Part shown: piece by piece, positions 15,902 to 26,900 of the stretch | Position numbering within the stretch: the first letter of the stretch is position 1 | How the letters are laid out: each line of letters begins with the position of its first letter | Source: Clostridiales bacterium CCNA10 | GTDB lineage: Bacteria; Bacillota; Clostridia; Oscillospirales; Oscillospiraceae | Assembly (NCBI GenBank): GCA_003573975.1 | Contig: AP018533.1 | Location: forward strand, 1,054,001-1,118,000 | DNA length: 64,000 nucleotides | Reading direction: 5' to 3' | The notes under the pieces: model-generated | The model's database searches: none | Seen by the model: only the letters and a program-made list of their open reading frames with translations | What the model was told of the DNA's origin: nothing | Translations under genes and position numbers: made by a program

Positions 15902-16630
15902 TTGGAATCAAGAGATCTTGATCTGAGATTGTGCGCAAAAGATCCTATTTTTGTTGACGGAGTTCCTATCTACCCAATTTCAATTAAGGAAATTTCTCGT
16001 ATTGGCTATACAAAGTACAATACTGATATCCGCTTTATGTCTTTGAATGAAAGCGATATCGGCGCTTTGCTTGGCAGGGACATATCCGATATAGGCTCAT
16101 TTAATTATCTGGTCGGCAATGCGATTCATGATAAAGAGACTATGCAAATGATGTTGTTTTGGCTTTCCAAAATCACACATAGTAAGATTACCTTTTCTGG
16201 GAAGAGGCTTTCTTTTGTCGGAGATGGGTTCGAGATCACAAAAGATAATTTTGATGAAATCCAATCTATTGTTAGACTCAGAAATGGCTTACAAGGGATA
16301 GAAGAAGAGGAAGAAAATCCAGATAACGAGGCTGCTCGTAGGGTCTTGCAGCGGAGAAAAGAAGAGCGATTGAAAAGGCGGAAAGCAAAGAGCGGCGGAG
16401 ATGAATCCTCTTTGACGCTTGCTGATCTGGTCAGTATATTGGCAAGTGGAATGGGAATGACGATGGATGAAATCATGGAGTATGATTTGTACCAATTCAA
16501 TGATCAGTTCAATCGTCTGAAAATCATGGAGGATTATGAAGTTAATGTCCAAGCGCTTTTACATGGCGCTAAAAAAGAAGATGTAAAACTCACGCACTGG
16601 ATCACCAAGATCAAGCGCGAAGAAGAGTAG
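15902..16630 (+). CDS. Putative tail assembly protein
   Basis: 242 aa from TTG 15902, two bases after the previous stop, with AGGAAAT upstream. N-terminal part VDGVPIYPISIKEISRIGYT, a highly charged linker (EEEEENPDNEAARRVLQRRK), and a C-terminus WITKIKREEE. Set just before the tail tube gene and closed by a terminator. It could be a tail assembly chaperone-like factor; not recognised with certainty. Uses TAG, rare among genes of this phage. Confidence 0.45.
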   Translation: MESRDLDLRLCAKDPIFVDGVPIYPISIKEISRIGYTKYNTDIRFMSLNESDIGALLGRDISDIGSFNYLVGNAIHDKETMQMMLFWLSKITHSKITFSGKRLSFVGDGFEITKDNFDEIQSIVRLRNGLQGIEEEEENPDNEAARRVLQRRKEERLKRRKAKSGGDESSLTLADLVSILASGMGMTMDEIMEYDLYQFNDQFNRLKIMEDYEVNVQALLHGAKKEDVKLTHWITKIKREEE

Positions 16631-16635
16631 TTTGG

Positions 16636-16670
16636 AACAGTCTGGGAAACCAGGCTGTTTAGTTTTTTTT
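16636..16670 (+). terminator. Intrinsic terminator before the tail tube gene
   Basis: AACAGTCTGG/CCAGGCTGTT (16636-16645 with 16650-16659, GAAA loop), then a run of eight T. Confidence 0.92.
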
Positions 16671-16685
16671 AAGGAGGTATTGTAA

Positions 16686-17477
16686 ATGTCTAACGCAAAA
16701 TTTGGCGCAAAAGAAGTCATGGACGTTGTGCTCTATGATATGGAGACAAACAAGCCTGTTATCCAGTTTGACAGCTTGAAGACTTCTTCAATTAGCGTAA
16801 CTTCTGAGAAAGTATACGCAAGAGGCGGTAAGGGCAACCCTAAGCTGATTACATGGGAAATCAATAAGGAGGCCACTCTGACCATTGAGGACGCTCTGAT
16901 TTCTCCGAAGTCCCTGGAACTTATCTCTGGCATTGCTCGTAAGGTTGGCGTACAGACCATTCGTATGAGACAGACTACAGAGTATGATGAGAACGGCGTA
17001 AATAAGGGCAGCATGTATCCGCTGAAGGCTGATTCCACCGGTAAGATTACTCTGGCATTTGAGCCTAACACCACAGCAGATAAGATCTTGGTGTACCCTT
17101 ATGATTCTGACTGCGAAGAGACTGCCCTGTACGACATGGAGGGCGCTCAGCTTTCAGGCAAGGAGCTTACGGTTACTGCGGCTAAGGATCAGCGTGTTGT
17201 AGTGTACTACGACTATGACAGTGAAGAGACCGCCGAGACCTATGTGATCGACGCAGAGCATTTCAGCGGTACATACAAGCTTGTTGGAGATACCGTGCTC
17301 CGCAACCAGAAGACCGGTAAGGATGAGGCATTCCAGGTTACTATTCCGAACCTGAAGTTTACCTCTAACCTTGAGCTTGGTTTTGCTGCCGAGGGCGATC
17401 CTTCTACCACCACATTTGAATGCGAGATCATGCGCGACTCTGATACTGGCACCATGATTCAAATGGTGAAGTATTAA
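16686..17477 (+). CDS. Major tail tube protein
   Basis: 263 aa, ATG 16686 after AAGGAGG. The N-terminus (GAKEVMDVVLYDMETNKPVI, then SLKTSSISVTSEKVYARGG) is typical of Firmicutes siphophage tail tube proteins. The middle (KELTVTAAKDQRVVVYYDYD) looks like an inserted Ig-like domain, followed by a return to the tube fold. It stands between two strong terminators, suggesting high separate expression. Polymerises around the tape measure to form the tail. Confidence 0.85.
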   Translation: MSNAKFGAKEVMDVVLYDMETNKPVIQFDSLKTSSISVTSEKVYARGGKGNPKLITWEINKEATLTIEDALISPKSLELISGIARKVGVQTIRMRQTTEYDENGVNKGSMYPLKADSTGKITLAFEPNTTADKILVYPYDSDCEETALYDMEGAQLSGKELTVTAAKDQRVVVYYDYDSEETAETYVIDAEHFSGTYKLVGDTVLRNQKTGKDEAFQVTIPNLKFTSNLELGFAAEGDPSTTTFECEIMRDSDTGTMIQMVKY

Positions 17478-17496
17478 GAGTTATAGATTTGAATAT

Positions 17497-17526
17497 AGGG
17501 AGGGCGAAAGCTCTCCCTTATTCTTT
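17497..17526 (+). terminator. Intrinsic terminator after the tail tube gene
   Basis: AGGGAG/CTCCCT around a GAAA-containing loop, followed by TATTCTTT. Confidence 0.8.
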
Positions 17527-17543
17527 GAAAATGGTTTGGAGGT

Positions 17544-17795
17544 ATGGCAATGAGATATAAGATTTATGTGAAAGATGTTCTTTCCACTGATAGCGGTCTA
17601 TGTGTTGTAATTGCCATTCTGAATGGTAAAGACACTCAAATTTGTCTTCCTAAAGATTGCGGAATCGAAAAGTACATTGGAGAAGAGGTGTATTATGAGA
17701 TTAAGGGCAAAAAGGTTCGTATCTCAAAAGCGCATCAGCCGCAAGTCTGTGTAGAGACTCCTATTGATGAAGAAGACGAGAAAGGGGAGGAATAA
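17544..17795 (+). CDS. Hypothetical 83-aa protein
   Basis: ATG 17544 after TTGGAGG. Beta-rich with an acidic C-terminus (DEEDEKGEE). Resembles no family that I can name. The stop overlaps a terminator hairpin. It sits between the tail tube gene and the RuvC-like gene. Confidence 0.6.
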   Translation: MAMRYKIYVKDVLSTDSGLCVVIAILNGKDTQICLPKDCGIEKYIGEEVYYEIKGKKVRISKAHQPQVCVETPIDEEDEKGEE

Positions 17796-17811
17796 CCTCT
17801 CCTTTTTCTTT
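17781..17811 (+). terminator. Intrinsic terminator overlapping a gene end
   Basis: AAAGGGGAGG/CCTCTCCTTT (17781-17790 with 17796-17805), then TTCTTTG. The 5' arm encodes the last residues of the upstream gene. Confidence 0.85.
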
Positions 17812-17825
17812 GTTTGGAACGGAGG

Positions 17826-18383
17826 ATGGTTTTTATTAAAATCCTGGCTATTGACCAGGCAAGAAATGGAGCGTGGGCGATATTTAACTACGACACAAAA
17901 GAACTTGAAACATATGGGACATTTTCGTTTGGAAACAAGAAATACACTTACGCAAAGGCGATTCTTGCCATAGAAACATTAGTTGACGAACTGATAAAAG
18001 AGCATGATATATCCGCTGTGTTTATCGAGGATATTCAATTGCGTGTAAATGTTCAGTCGTTCAAAAAACTTGCTCAGCTACAGGGCGTCCTCGTTAATCT
18101 ATTTGAGAAAAACGAATACCTGTATAGCTTTGTTGCTCCTACGCAGTGGCAGAATTATTGTAAAGCACGTGGTAGGACTTCAAAGGAAGTAAAAGAAAAA
18201 ATAAAGACCCTCGAAAATGCTGGCAAGAAAGAATCTAAAATTTTATCGATCCAGTTTGTAAAAGAAAAATTCCATATAGATACAGACAACGATAACTTGT
18301 CTGACGCTATATGTATCGGCCATTATGCCGTAAATCATTTTGAGATAGAAGGGAAGACGCTTCATGTCAAAGAAAAACAATAA
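17826..18383 (+). CDS. RuvC-like Holliday junction resolvase
   Basis: About 185 aa with the RuvC/RNase H-fold acidic residues in order: D10 (KILAIDQARNG), E68 (AVFIEDIQL) and the DNLSDAICIG pair near 156-160. Likely resolves branched replication or recombination DNA before packaging. The start is awkward: GGAGG (17821-17825) is directly followed by ATG 17826, too close for ideal use, so TTG 17814 or a rare downstream codon is possible. The 3' end overlaps the next gene by 20 bases. A DNA enzyme set among tail genes. Confidence 0.85.
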   Translation: MVFIKILAIDQARNGAWAIFNYDTKELETYGTFSFGNKKYTYAKAILAIETLVDELIKEHDISAVFIEDIQLRVNVQSFKKLAQLQGVLVNLFEKNEYLYSFVAPTQWQNYCKARGRTSKEVKEKIKTLENAGKKESKILSIQFVKEKFHIDTDNDNLSDAICIGHYAVNHFEIEGKTLHVKEKQ

Positions 18384-18987
18384 GATTTCCATTAACGCAT
18401 TGGAAAAATACTGCGGACAATTCAATACAGAGCCGCAGGATATTGAGATCCATTATGGGGAAGATGAAGTGTTTACTTTTACAGTAAAGCCACTTTTGAC
18501 CATGGATGAGTCAGTGAGGTTTATTGAAGAGGTCGTGCGGGAGTGCATCATGCCAGATGACATGCTGATTGTGCCAATTGCCCGCGATTTTATCACAAAA
18601 AAGAACCTGATGACATATTACGCAAACTTTACTATGCCGGAGTCGCAAAGCAAAACCTATGACCTGGTTATGGCATCGACTGGAATTATCAATGCAATTT
18701 TGGACAATATCGACATTGATCAGTTTACTATGATCCAGCGGTCAATTGATGAGCGGATTGCATTTGAAGAGCAGAAGATGATCGCAGAGCAGCAAAGCAA
18801 TGTTCGGAAGATTACTGAGGATGTTTCTGAATTTGTTTCTAAGATGTCTTCATTGTTTGACGGCATTGATCCAGAGCAGATGGATGGGTTTATGACCAGC
18901 GTAAGCAAAATGGCACAAAATACTGAGATCTCTGCTCAAAGCTTAGCGAGTGCGTTTTTGGAGAGCAGAAACAGTAAAGAAGACTAA
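18364..18987 (+). CDS. Putative tail assembly chaperone
   Basis: 207 aa, ATG 18364 overlapping the RuvC-like gene by 20 bases. The N-terminus (EDEVFTFTVKPLLTMDESVR) resembles phage tail assembly chaperones. The C-terminal half is helical and acidic (FVSKMSSLFDGIDPEQMDGF). No slippery frameshift extension is evident. It lies downstream of the tail tube and upstream of the tape measure, as expected, though two enzymes intervene. Confidence 0.55.
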   Translation: MSKKNNKISINALEKYCGQFNTEPQDIEIHYGEDEVFTFTVKPLLTMDESVRFIEEVVRECIMPDDMLIVPIARDFITKKNLMTYYANFTMPESQSKTYDLVMASTGIINAILDNIDIDQFTMIQRSIDERIAFEEQKMIAEQQSNVRKITEDVSEFVSKMSSLFDGIDPEQMDGFMTSVSKMAQNTEISAQSLASAFLESRNSKED

Positions 18988-19004
18988 AACACTTGGAGGC
19001 GCTT

Positions 19005-19631
19005 ATGAAGAAAGCATTTCTTGAAGATGAATTTATGGATGTTGAAGATCTGATGGAGACAACACTACCCCCCCCTACATTACTTGAGTATTATAGGAGA
19101 TTAAAAGATCGTGAGATTTTGTGGAATGACTTAATCGACGATGGCATGATCGACATTCCTATGTATATTTTGAAATGGAATAAGGAGGATTCTGGATTGC
19201 CAGTTGAAAAGCGAAAGCCAATCAAAATCTATATCAATTCTGATGGCGGAGCTGCAAATGTGACTTTGTATACAGCGAATGTTATTTCACTCTCCAAAAC
19301 ACCAGTTATTACTATCGGAATGGGAAGAGCTTACAGCAGCGGTGGGCTTTTGCTCATGGCAGGCCATAAGAGATATATCTTTGACTCAACCTCTATTTTG
19401 ATTCACGATGGCTCGACTGGAGCGGTAGGTGATACGGGCAAGGTGTTGGACAACCTGGAATTTACAAAAGAGTTCGAGGCAAAAGTGCGGCAGTTTATTT
19501 TGACGCACACAAATATTCCAGAAGACCTAATTGATCGCAACTATCGTAGAGATTGGTTTATGTTCAGCGATGAAGCAATCAAGTATGGGGTTGCAGATAA
19601 AATTGTTACAGATCTTGACGAAATTATTTAG
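19005..19631 (+). CDS. ClpP-like serine protease
   Basis: 208 aa from ATG 19005 (TTGGAGGCG upstream). A ClpP-fold core: IKIYINSDGGAANV (oxyanion strand), Ser111 in GRAYSSGGLLLMAG, His134 in SILIHDG, and a later acidic residue. Phage ClpP-like proteins often serve as prohead proteases. Here an XkdF-type protease already sits by the scaffold, and this gene lies in the tail block beside PhoH. Its target may be a tail protein or a host protein. Uses a TAG stop. Confidence 0.85.
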   Translation: MKKAFLEDEFMDVEDLMETTLPPPTLLEYYRRLKDREILWNDLIDDGMIDIPMYILKWNKEDSGLPVEKRKPIKIYINSDGGAANVTLYTANVISLSKTPVITIGMGRAYSSGGLLLMAGHKRYIFDSTSILIHDGSTGAVGDTGKVLDNLEFTKEFEAKVRQFILTHTNIPEDLIDRNYRRDWFMFSDEAIKYGVADKIVTDLDEII

Positions 19632-19642
19632 GAGGCCACTTC

Positions 19643-20356
19643 ATGGCGCGAAAGAATACTATTTCATATCCAATTAAGCCACAGCCGCCAACTACCCTGG
19701 ATGATAACCCATTCTATGGTATTCAGTGCGACGAATATCAAAAGCAGTTTCGTGATGCAATTTGGAACCCAGAAAAGCTGATTGTGTTTTGTAATGCGAA
19801 AGCCGGAACTGGAAAAACAACGATTGCCACCGCGACTGCAAACTTGCTCTGTGAATATGGGCTTTATGATGGAATCATCTATATCGCTTCCCCGACACAA
19901 GAGCAAAAGCAGGGTTATCTTGCAGGATCTATCGAAGAGAAGTCAGAGCCATATTTTGAGCCATTTTATGAGGCTTTACAAAAGATTGGCGTTAATCTGA
20001 ATACGGTACTTTTTGATAACATTCTTAATGAGAAGAATGGGACAGCTTATATCAGATGCTTAACGCACACATTTTTGCGTGGGGTCAACTTTGAGAATAA
20101 AGTGATCATAATCGATGAGGCTCAGAATTATTATTTTGACGAACTGATGAAAGTTTTAACTCGAATCCACGATAATTGTAAGGTAATTGTGATTGGGCAT
20201 GATGGTCAGATTGACCTATACAAAAATCCAGAGCGCACGGGCTTTGTACGATACATGAAATGGTTTGCAGAAGACGACAGATGTGCTGTGTGCGAGCTGA
20301 AGAAGAATTATCGAGGATGGATCAGCGAACACGCAGATAATTTGAAATACTTTTAA
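19643..20356 (+). CDS. phoH: PhoH-like P-loop ATPase
   Basis: 237 aa, ATG 19643 after AGGAGG. Walker A NAKAGTGKT (51-59) and Walker B VIIIDEAQN (154-162), plus a sensor region GHDGQIDL, as in PhoH ATPases and SF1 helicase-like proteins. PhoH genes are frequent in phages; roles in RNA or nucleotide metabolism are suspected. A strong terminator follows. Confidence 0.88.
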   Translation: MARKNTISYPIKPQPPTTLDDNPFYGIQCDEYQKQFRDAIWNPEKLIVFCNAKAGTGKTTIATATANLLCEYGLYDGIIYIASPTQEQKQGYLAGSIEEKSEPYFEPFYEALQKIGVNLNTVLFDNILNEKNGTAYIRCLTHTFLRGVNFENKVIIIDEAQNYYFDELMKVLTRIHDNCKVIVIGHDGQIDLYKNPERTGFVRYMKWFAEDDRCAVCELKKNYRGWISEHADNLKYF

Positions 20357-20360
20357 CTGA

Positions 20361-20386
20361 AAGGCGGAATCCCGCCTTTTATTATT
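20361..20386 (+). terminator. Intrinsic terminator after the PhoH-like gene
   Basis: AAGGCGG/CCGCCTT (20361-20367 with 20372-20378), then TTATTATTTT. Confidence 0.9.
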
Positions 20387-20401
20387 TTGCGAGGTGGGAT
20401 T

Positions 20402-20884
20402 ATGCCAAAATTCAAAAGCACAAAAGAGCTTGTGGCGTATCTACAAAAAACTGTAGACAGAGTTCTTACAGAAGATGTGTTCCCGGTTATACAACAAGAG
20501 GAAGTACAGGCGGTTGATGATGTCGTTTACAGTATGCCGACATCTGGATACTACCAAAGAAGATACGATTATGAGGGTATTGGAGATCCAGATAATATCG
20601 TGATAAAGGGCGGAGCCGCAAAGAATGGCATTATGGCTGTTGTAAACGAAACAGATCCGAACCCATATTTGAATGGTAGAAGTGGGGCAAGGGCTACTGT
20701 AAATAAAAGCTTGCCATATGTTATTGAGTATGGAATTGGTCAACCTGGAGATCCAGGGTATGATTATTGGGCTGGAAAACCAAGACGGTTTACAGCAACT
20801 ACAATTGATCGTCTGGATGCGTCTGGGGCGCATGTGATTTCTTTGAAAAACGGGTTAAGAAAGCACGGAATTAAAGTGCGATAA
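20402..20884 (+). CDS. HK97 gp10-like tail component (putative)
   Basis: 160 aa from ATG 20402 (GAGGTGGG upstream). The pattern VVYSMPTSGYYQRRY...VNETDPNPYLNG...LPYVIEYGIG matches small tail or head-tail joining proteins of the gp10 type, with a conserved YVIEYG near the C-terminus. Such proteins help form the neck or tail terminator. It precedes the tape measure gene. Confidence 0.55.
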   Translation: MPKFKSTKELVAYLQKTVDRVLTEDVFPVIQQEEVQAVDDVVYSMPTSGYYQRRYDYEGIGDPDNIVIKGGAAKNGIMAVVNETDPNPYLNGRSGARATVNKSLPYVIEYGIGQPGDPGYDYWAGKPRRFTATTIDRLDASGAHVISLKNGLRKHGIKVR

Positions 20885-20891
20885 ATTTCAA

Positions 20892-20917
20892 AAGGAATAA
20901 GTTAATTTACTTTTAAG
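20892..20917 (+). repeat. Intergenic motif AGGAATWAGTTAA, copy 3
   Basis: AGGAATAAGTTAATTTACTT just upstream of the tape measure ribosome-binding site. Confidence 0.6.
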
Positions 20918-20931
20918 TGAGGTGATTGTGC

Positions 20932-23900
20932 GTGGATGAACTGCAAATTCTGCTGAAAGCGATCATTGATGGCGATAGCGTCACATCGCTTGACTCTCAG
21001 TTGTCCAATATTGTTAAATCTCTGAGCGCATCGCACGAAGTAAAGCTGAAAGTAGCCGTTGATGAGACTTCCATCAGAACCACGCAGAGCCAGCTACAAT
21101 CAATCGCTAAGCAGGTTTCTTCTGCTGGAAATAGCGGGAGACAGGTACAACTCAAAGTCTTTGACGCTGCGCAATTACAGGCGGACGGTCAGAGATATTT
21201 TACTGGTGTAAGAGATATTGTTTCTCGTGTCCAAAAACAATTCAGTAAGCTTGGCAGTGTAGATGTTGTCAATGTGTTTAAGGACGCACAGGGCGATATT
21301 CAGAGTTTTACCGCAAGTGTGACTAAGGCTGATGGAGTTGTAGAAAGATTTAATTTTAACCTTTCTAAAATTCGTCATGGCTCAAGGACATACAGCGGCT
21401 TTGTGCAGGAAAACTCTATTTTGTCTGATAAAAATGCTGGTACAAATCTTCAGAAAACACTTGATTATCTGAACCGAATTGATAACAAGATTGCGGATAT
21501 TACCAGTAGGACTCTCTCCAATACGGCAAAGCCACTGCTTGCCGATATGGAGCAGTATAATCAGTATCAAACAAAGCTGACACAAGTAAAAAGTAGAATT
21601 GATGAACTCCGTAAGGCGAATACTACGTTGTCTGCGGATCATAAACGAGAAATCAATTCTATGGTGGCTGATTTGCAAAGATACGCACGGGAACTTCAAA
21701 CCTCTGCGTATGCGGCAACCGATTTGAATGCAGCCACATTTACAAATAAAAAGGCCGAACTTCAAGCTGCCTTGCAAACTGACATCCAGCGTTGGCAAAA
21801 CTCTGGTTTGTTCGGCGCTGATTTCAAGGCGGCTGTAAACGATGCGAAGCGAATGCTTGACGAGGCGCTCGATCCAACCGATCTTGATGCGTACAGACAC
21901 CAGTTGTCGTTGCTGAATCAGCAATTTAAGCAGATGAAGCTTCAAAATACTGCGTCTGGTAAAATCCTTGACGCAGATAGGCTGACTTCAAATATTCAGA
22001 CTGCGCAGTTGCGTATTCAGAATCTGAAGAATACTTATAGCTCATTTGTAAATGATCCAAATCTGTTGGCAAAATGGCAACAGCTCTTTGACGAATCAAA
22101 GATGATCAGCAGCAGTAAAGAGCTGACAAATCTTAACGCTAAAATTCGTCTGTTTGAGCAAGAGCTGATCAGCGCCGGTAAACACAGCAGATCGCTTTGG
22201 GATGACCTAAAGGCAAATGCCGCAAAGATGGGTTCATGGATGGTGCTGGGCGGCGTAATCGCCGGCGTTATGCGCGGTGTAACCGGCCTGTATGACGCAG
22301 TGGTTCAGCTTGACAGTGCTATGACAGAGCTGATGAAAGTAACGGATGAAACCGACGCTTCATACGAAGCATTTTTGTCCGACGCTGCTGACAAGGCGGT
22401 ACAGATTGGTACTACATATGCCGATTTTGTAGACTCTACAGCATCATTTGCACGTCTCGGATATAATATGGAAGATGCCTCTCAGCTTTCTGAGGTTGCC
22501 AATATCTATGCTGTAGTAGGCGATGAGGTAGATGGCATTGAAGGTGCTACCAACTCTATCATTTCTACTATGAAAGCGTTTGGTATTGAGGTTGACGACA
22601 CTATGAGTATCGTTGATAAGTTCAACGAGGTGGGCAACCGATTTGCCATTTCGTCTGGCGGCATTGGCGAGGCCATGATGCGAAGCGCATCCGCTATGGC
22701 AGAGGCAAACAACACCATCGACGAGTCAATCGCTCTGATCGTAGCCGCCAACAATGTTATCCAAGACCCGGATGTTGTTGGTACAATGTGGAAGACGGTT
22801 TCTATGCGTATTCGTGGTGCGAAGACGGAGCTTGAAGAAGCCGGCCTTGAAACGGAGTATATGGCTGAAACAACCGCTTCGCTGCGCAAAAAGATCCTTG
22901 GACTGACCAATGTTGACGGCGGCGGTGGATTTGATATCATGCTGGACGAAGAGACGTTCAAGAGCACCTATGATATCATGCTTGGGATCAGCGAAGTTTG
23001 GGAAGATATGAGCGATATCGACCAGGCTGCTTTGCTGGAGCTATTGGCTGGTAAGCGGCAAGGTAACGCCCTGGCTGCGGCCATTACCAATATGGGCGAC
23101 GCTGTTAAGGTTATGGACACCTCGCTGAATGCTGAGGGGTCTGCCGTTAGAGAGCATGAGAAATGGATGGACAGCATTCAGGCCAAGCAGCAACAGTTCC
23201 AGGCTCAATATGAGGTGTTTGCAAACACTATTTTGAGCAGTGATTTGATCAAAGGTGTCTTTGACGCTGGTACTGGTTTGCTTGGGTGGCTTACGACATT
23301 GGTAGATACGGTTGGCGCATTACCCGCCGTTTTCGCTACTGTAATGCCATTTTTGGATAAGCTCAATTTGTTCCGAACAACAGATCAGAAAAACTGGGGC
23401 GGCTCTGGAACAGGCATTGCGTTTGCATGGAACGCCCAAAAGCTTGAACTTGATAACGATATTAAGCTTTTGGATGAATATAATAGTAAGATTGCAAATC
23501 TCGGAACATCTACGGGAGATCTAACTCAACGGCAAATTGTATGGAATGATACAATTGGAAAAGGCAGTGATAGGCTGCGCAGTGCCGTAAAGGTTTCTGA
23601 CGATGCGGCGGTGTCTTCTAAGGCATATGCCTCTTCAATGGAGCAGGCAAGCATAAAGACTACCCTTATGGGTGTTAAGTCTAAGGCCGCTGCAATTGGT
23701 GTTCAGGTACTTAATACAGCGCTTAATGCGCTGATCGGTCTTGGTATTGGTCTTGCTATTAACGCAATTATTTCTGGTATCACTTCTCTTGTCAACAAAT
23801 CAAAAGAGGCTCGTGAAGCAGCTTTGGAAGCTGGATCTGCCGCAGTTCAGAGTTCAACCGAATTGTATGATCTGGCATCCTCTTATCTTGAGATGAGCTA

Positions 23901-26900
23901 TGCTGTTGAGGCTGGAACCGCATCCCAAGAGGATTTGATGAGCATTCAGGATGAGCTTGTTGCTTATCTGGAAACACAAGGTATTGCAGTACAGAACCTT
24001 TCTGGCGATTACGATACTCTAAGACAGTCTATTGTTGAAGCCGCAAGGGAGCAGATGCGCACAAATATTTCCCAAGGTATTCGCGCTGCTGATATTGCGA
24101 AAGAAGATGCAATCGGAGAGCTTGAAACATGGCTTGGCGGAAACAGTCTGTATTCATCTGCTAAAGAGGGAGCAAAAGAGGCTTTTGATTATCTCGACAG
24201 CCTTGGTTTTTCAGGTATAGATACTGGTACAAAGGGTGGAACTCTTGTACTTCCAAATAGTACAACCACGGATTTGTTCAGCGACATAACCTTTGACCAG
24301 TTGATGGAGAACTATCGTTATCTCGAAGACGCGATGAATGCGGTGAGAGACGAATATGGTTCTGAAAACCCCGTCTTCACAATTCTGGCCGACGCTTTCA
24401 ATACTTATGACGAAGCATTAAAAGACGCTATCGAGCAGATTGATAATGCGAACCAGATGATTGCGCAAGACGCTCTTCTGGCTGCACAAGCGCTTGATCA
24501 ACCTACCACGGTTGAAGAGTTTGAAGAGTTCAGAAGCCAGATGATTCAGAATATTGAAAACACATCTGGTTTTGATGATGACGGTACATATACTGCTGAG
24601 CAGTTGGCAGATAATGTTCTTGGTTCAGATGAGCGCTATGCTGATCTTCTTGCAGAATTGCAGGAGAGGGAAGCTTCTGCCGAAGCCGTCAATGAGAAGA
24701 TGCGAGAAATCGCAGAAAAGCTTGTTCCAAAAACATATGAGGAACTTACCCCAGGCACTTCCGCACACTTCCATGCACTGGATGCGTGGAGCGCTGAGGT
24801 AGAGGGCGTTAAGGACAAGTTGGAAGCCCTTTCCGATGAGGAATTTGAAATCGCATACAATGCGGTTATCAATGAGGGCGCAACCACCTGGGAAGACATT
24901 ACTGCCGCTATTGAAGAATACAATAGCGAGCAGGCCGTAGCAACAAGAAATGCTGAGAACTTACAGCGCAGCATTCGTGGTATGTGGGATTCGGAAGATT
25001 TCTCCGATACCAAAGAAGAGCTGATTGCAATGTCCCAGGCGGTGGACGGCATTACCCCACGGAATATCGAAGAGCTTGCTTCTGAGAGCAGCGTCCTTGC
25101 AAGTATTTTGGAAGAGGACGGGATGAACGCTCAGTTCCTATCCCAAATCCTACAGAATATGGCCGAGGGCGGGGATGGCGTGTCCCTTGTCACCGCTGAG
25201 GCTTTGAAACTGAATGACGCTCTGGATGGAATGGTGGACAAGTTCGACCAGGTGACGGACGCAAAATCTCGCTATGATGCGGCCATGGCTGTGGAAGAGA
25301 AGGACACCGACTTCCGTTCTTATGCAGAGGCGTTTGAAGAGCTGAACGCTCAGTTCGAGGCCGGCACCACCAACAGTAATGCGTTCTGGGCTGCTGCTGA
25401 ATTCCTATTCGGTAGCGAACAGTTGAACACATGGGGCTGGAGCGACGGTCTTGATGAAATCTACGACGCAATGCAGCGCAATAAAGGTGTCTTTGAGGAC
25501 GCTGAGAGTGCAGGCGCTGGGTTTATTGAGCGGCTCTATGAGATGTCAGAGGCAGGCCAGTTGGTCAATGACGAGGGCGAAAAGCTCATCGAGATCAGTA
25601 GGGATGCCAGTGGTGCATATGATTTTGATGTTGACCCAGAAAATCTTGAAGAGATTGCAGAGAAGATGGGTATTACAGAAGAGGCGGTTATCGCCTGCTT
25701 TGAAGCCCTATCTATGTGGGGAGACATTGACTTCTATGACCTGACCGAAGTATCAGAGGTTATTGACGAAATCGGCCTTTCTGCTGAGACGGCGGCTGGT
25801 AAGGCAATCAATGTGGATCGCCTAACTGAGCAGTTGATGACGCTGGGCAAAACGGATAAGGAAATCTATGATGTTTTGTCTGCTCTACAAGGACTTGATG
25901 GCGTACAGTTGTTCAGTGTGTCAGGTGATATTGACGCAGTTACCACCAGTTTGCAAAACCTTGGTCTTGCTACCAGCGACGATTATACTATCACCATCAA
26001 TTATGAGGGACTTGGAGATCTGCTCGCCAACCTTGGTTACACCAAGGAAGAGGCCGAGGGACTGATCACCAAACTTGGTGAAGCAGACGGCATCACCCTG
26101 GCAAATGCAGATGGTGAGGTTAAAGATGTCAGCGATGCTCTTGCTTATATCGATACTATTACCTTCACCAATGTTACAACCTCCATCAATGGAGTTGAAA
26201 CGGCAATTGATGATGTAGATAATTCTACAACAGACAACGCTGTTTCAGAGATTGATGGTATTGGCTCTGCCGCCGAAGATGCTGCGACTAAGGTTTACAG
26301 CATCGGGACAGCTATTGACAGTGTAAACGGAAGAACCGCTACAGTATATTATAATGTGCAGCGTAAGGGCGGACTTCTTGGAACAATTGGTAATTTGCTT
26401 GGGTTTGCAAAAGGTACATCGAGTGCGCCGGCTGGCGAAGCGCTCCTTGGTGATGAATACTCTCCAGATGGATCTCCAAAACCAGAATTGGTTGTGTCGG
26501 ATGGTCGAGCATACCTCGCCGGTCTGAACGGCCCGGAAATTGCCAACTTAAATGCTGGAGACCAGGTTTATACTGCGTCTGAAACGAAACGGATTCTAAG
26601 CCGTTCTGGTAAGCGTATTACCGGCACAATCCCAGCATATGCAAGTGGACGTATTACCACAAGCGGTCTGCGTGTTGAGACGGATAAGACTGGTTCAACA
26701 GGCACACCATATACGCCAACCACAACTGCTACCGTTACGGTGGAGGCTGAGGTTGACGATGAGCAGCTTTCAGAAGAGATGGAAGATGCCATTAAGGAAA
26801 TCCAGGATGAGCTTGACGAAATCCTTGGAAACTATGAGCACGACATCTTTATGCTGGAAAGAAACGACGGTACTCCAGAAGAAATCATTGCTGTATACAA

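Noticed and set aside
3896..16630. Phage-wide amber recoding (TAG read as Gln)
   Set aside because: TAG ends the genes at 16630 (followed at once by a strong terminator) and 19631 (followed by an RBS), other genes are open in the standard code, and no CTA-anticodon tRNA is seen.
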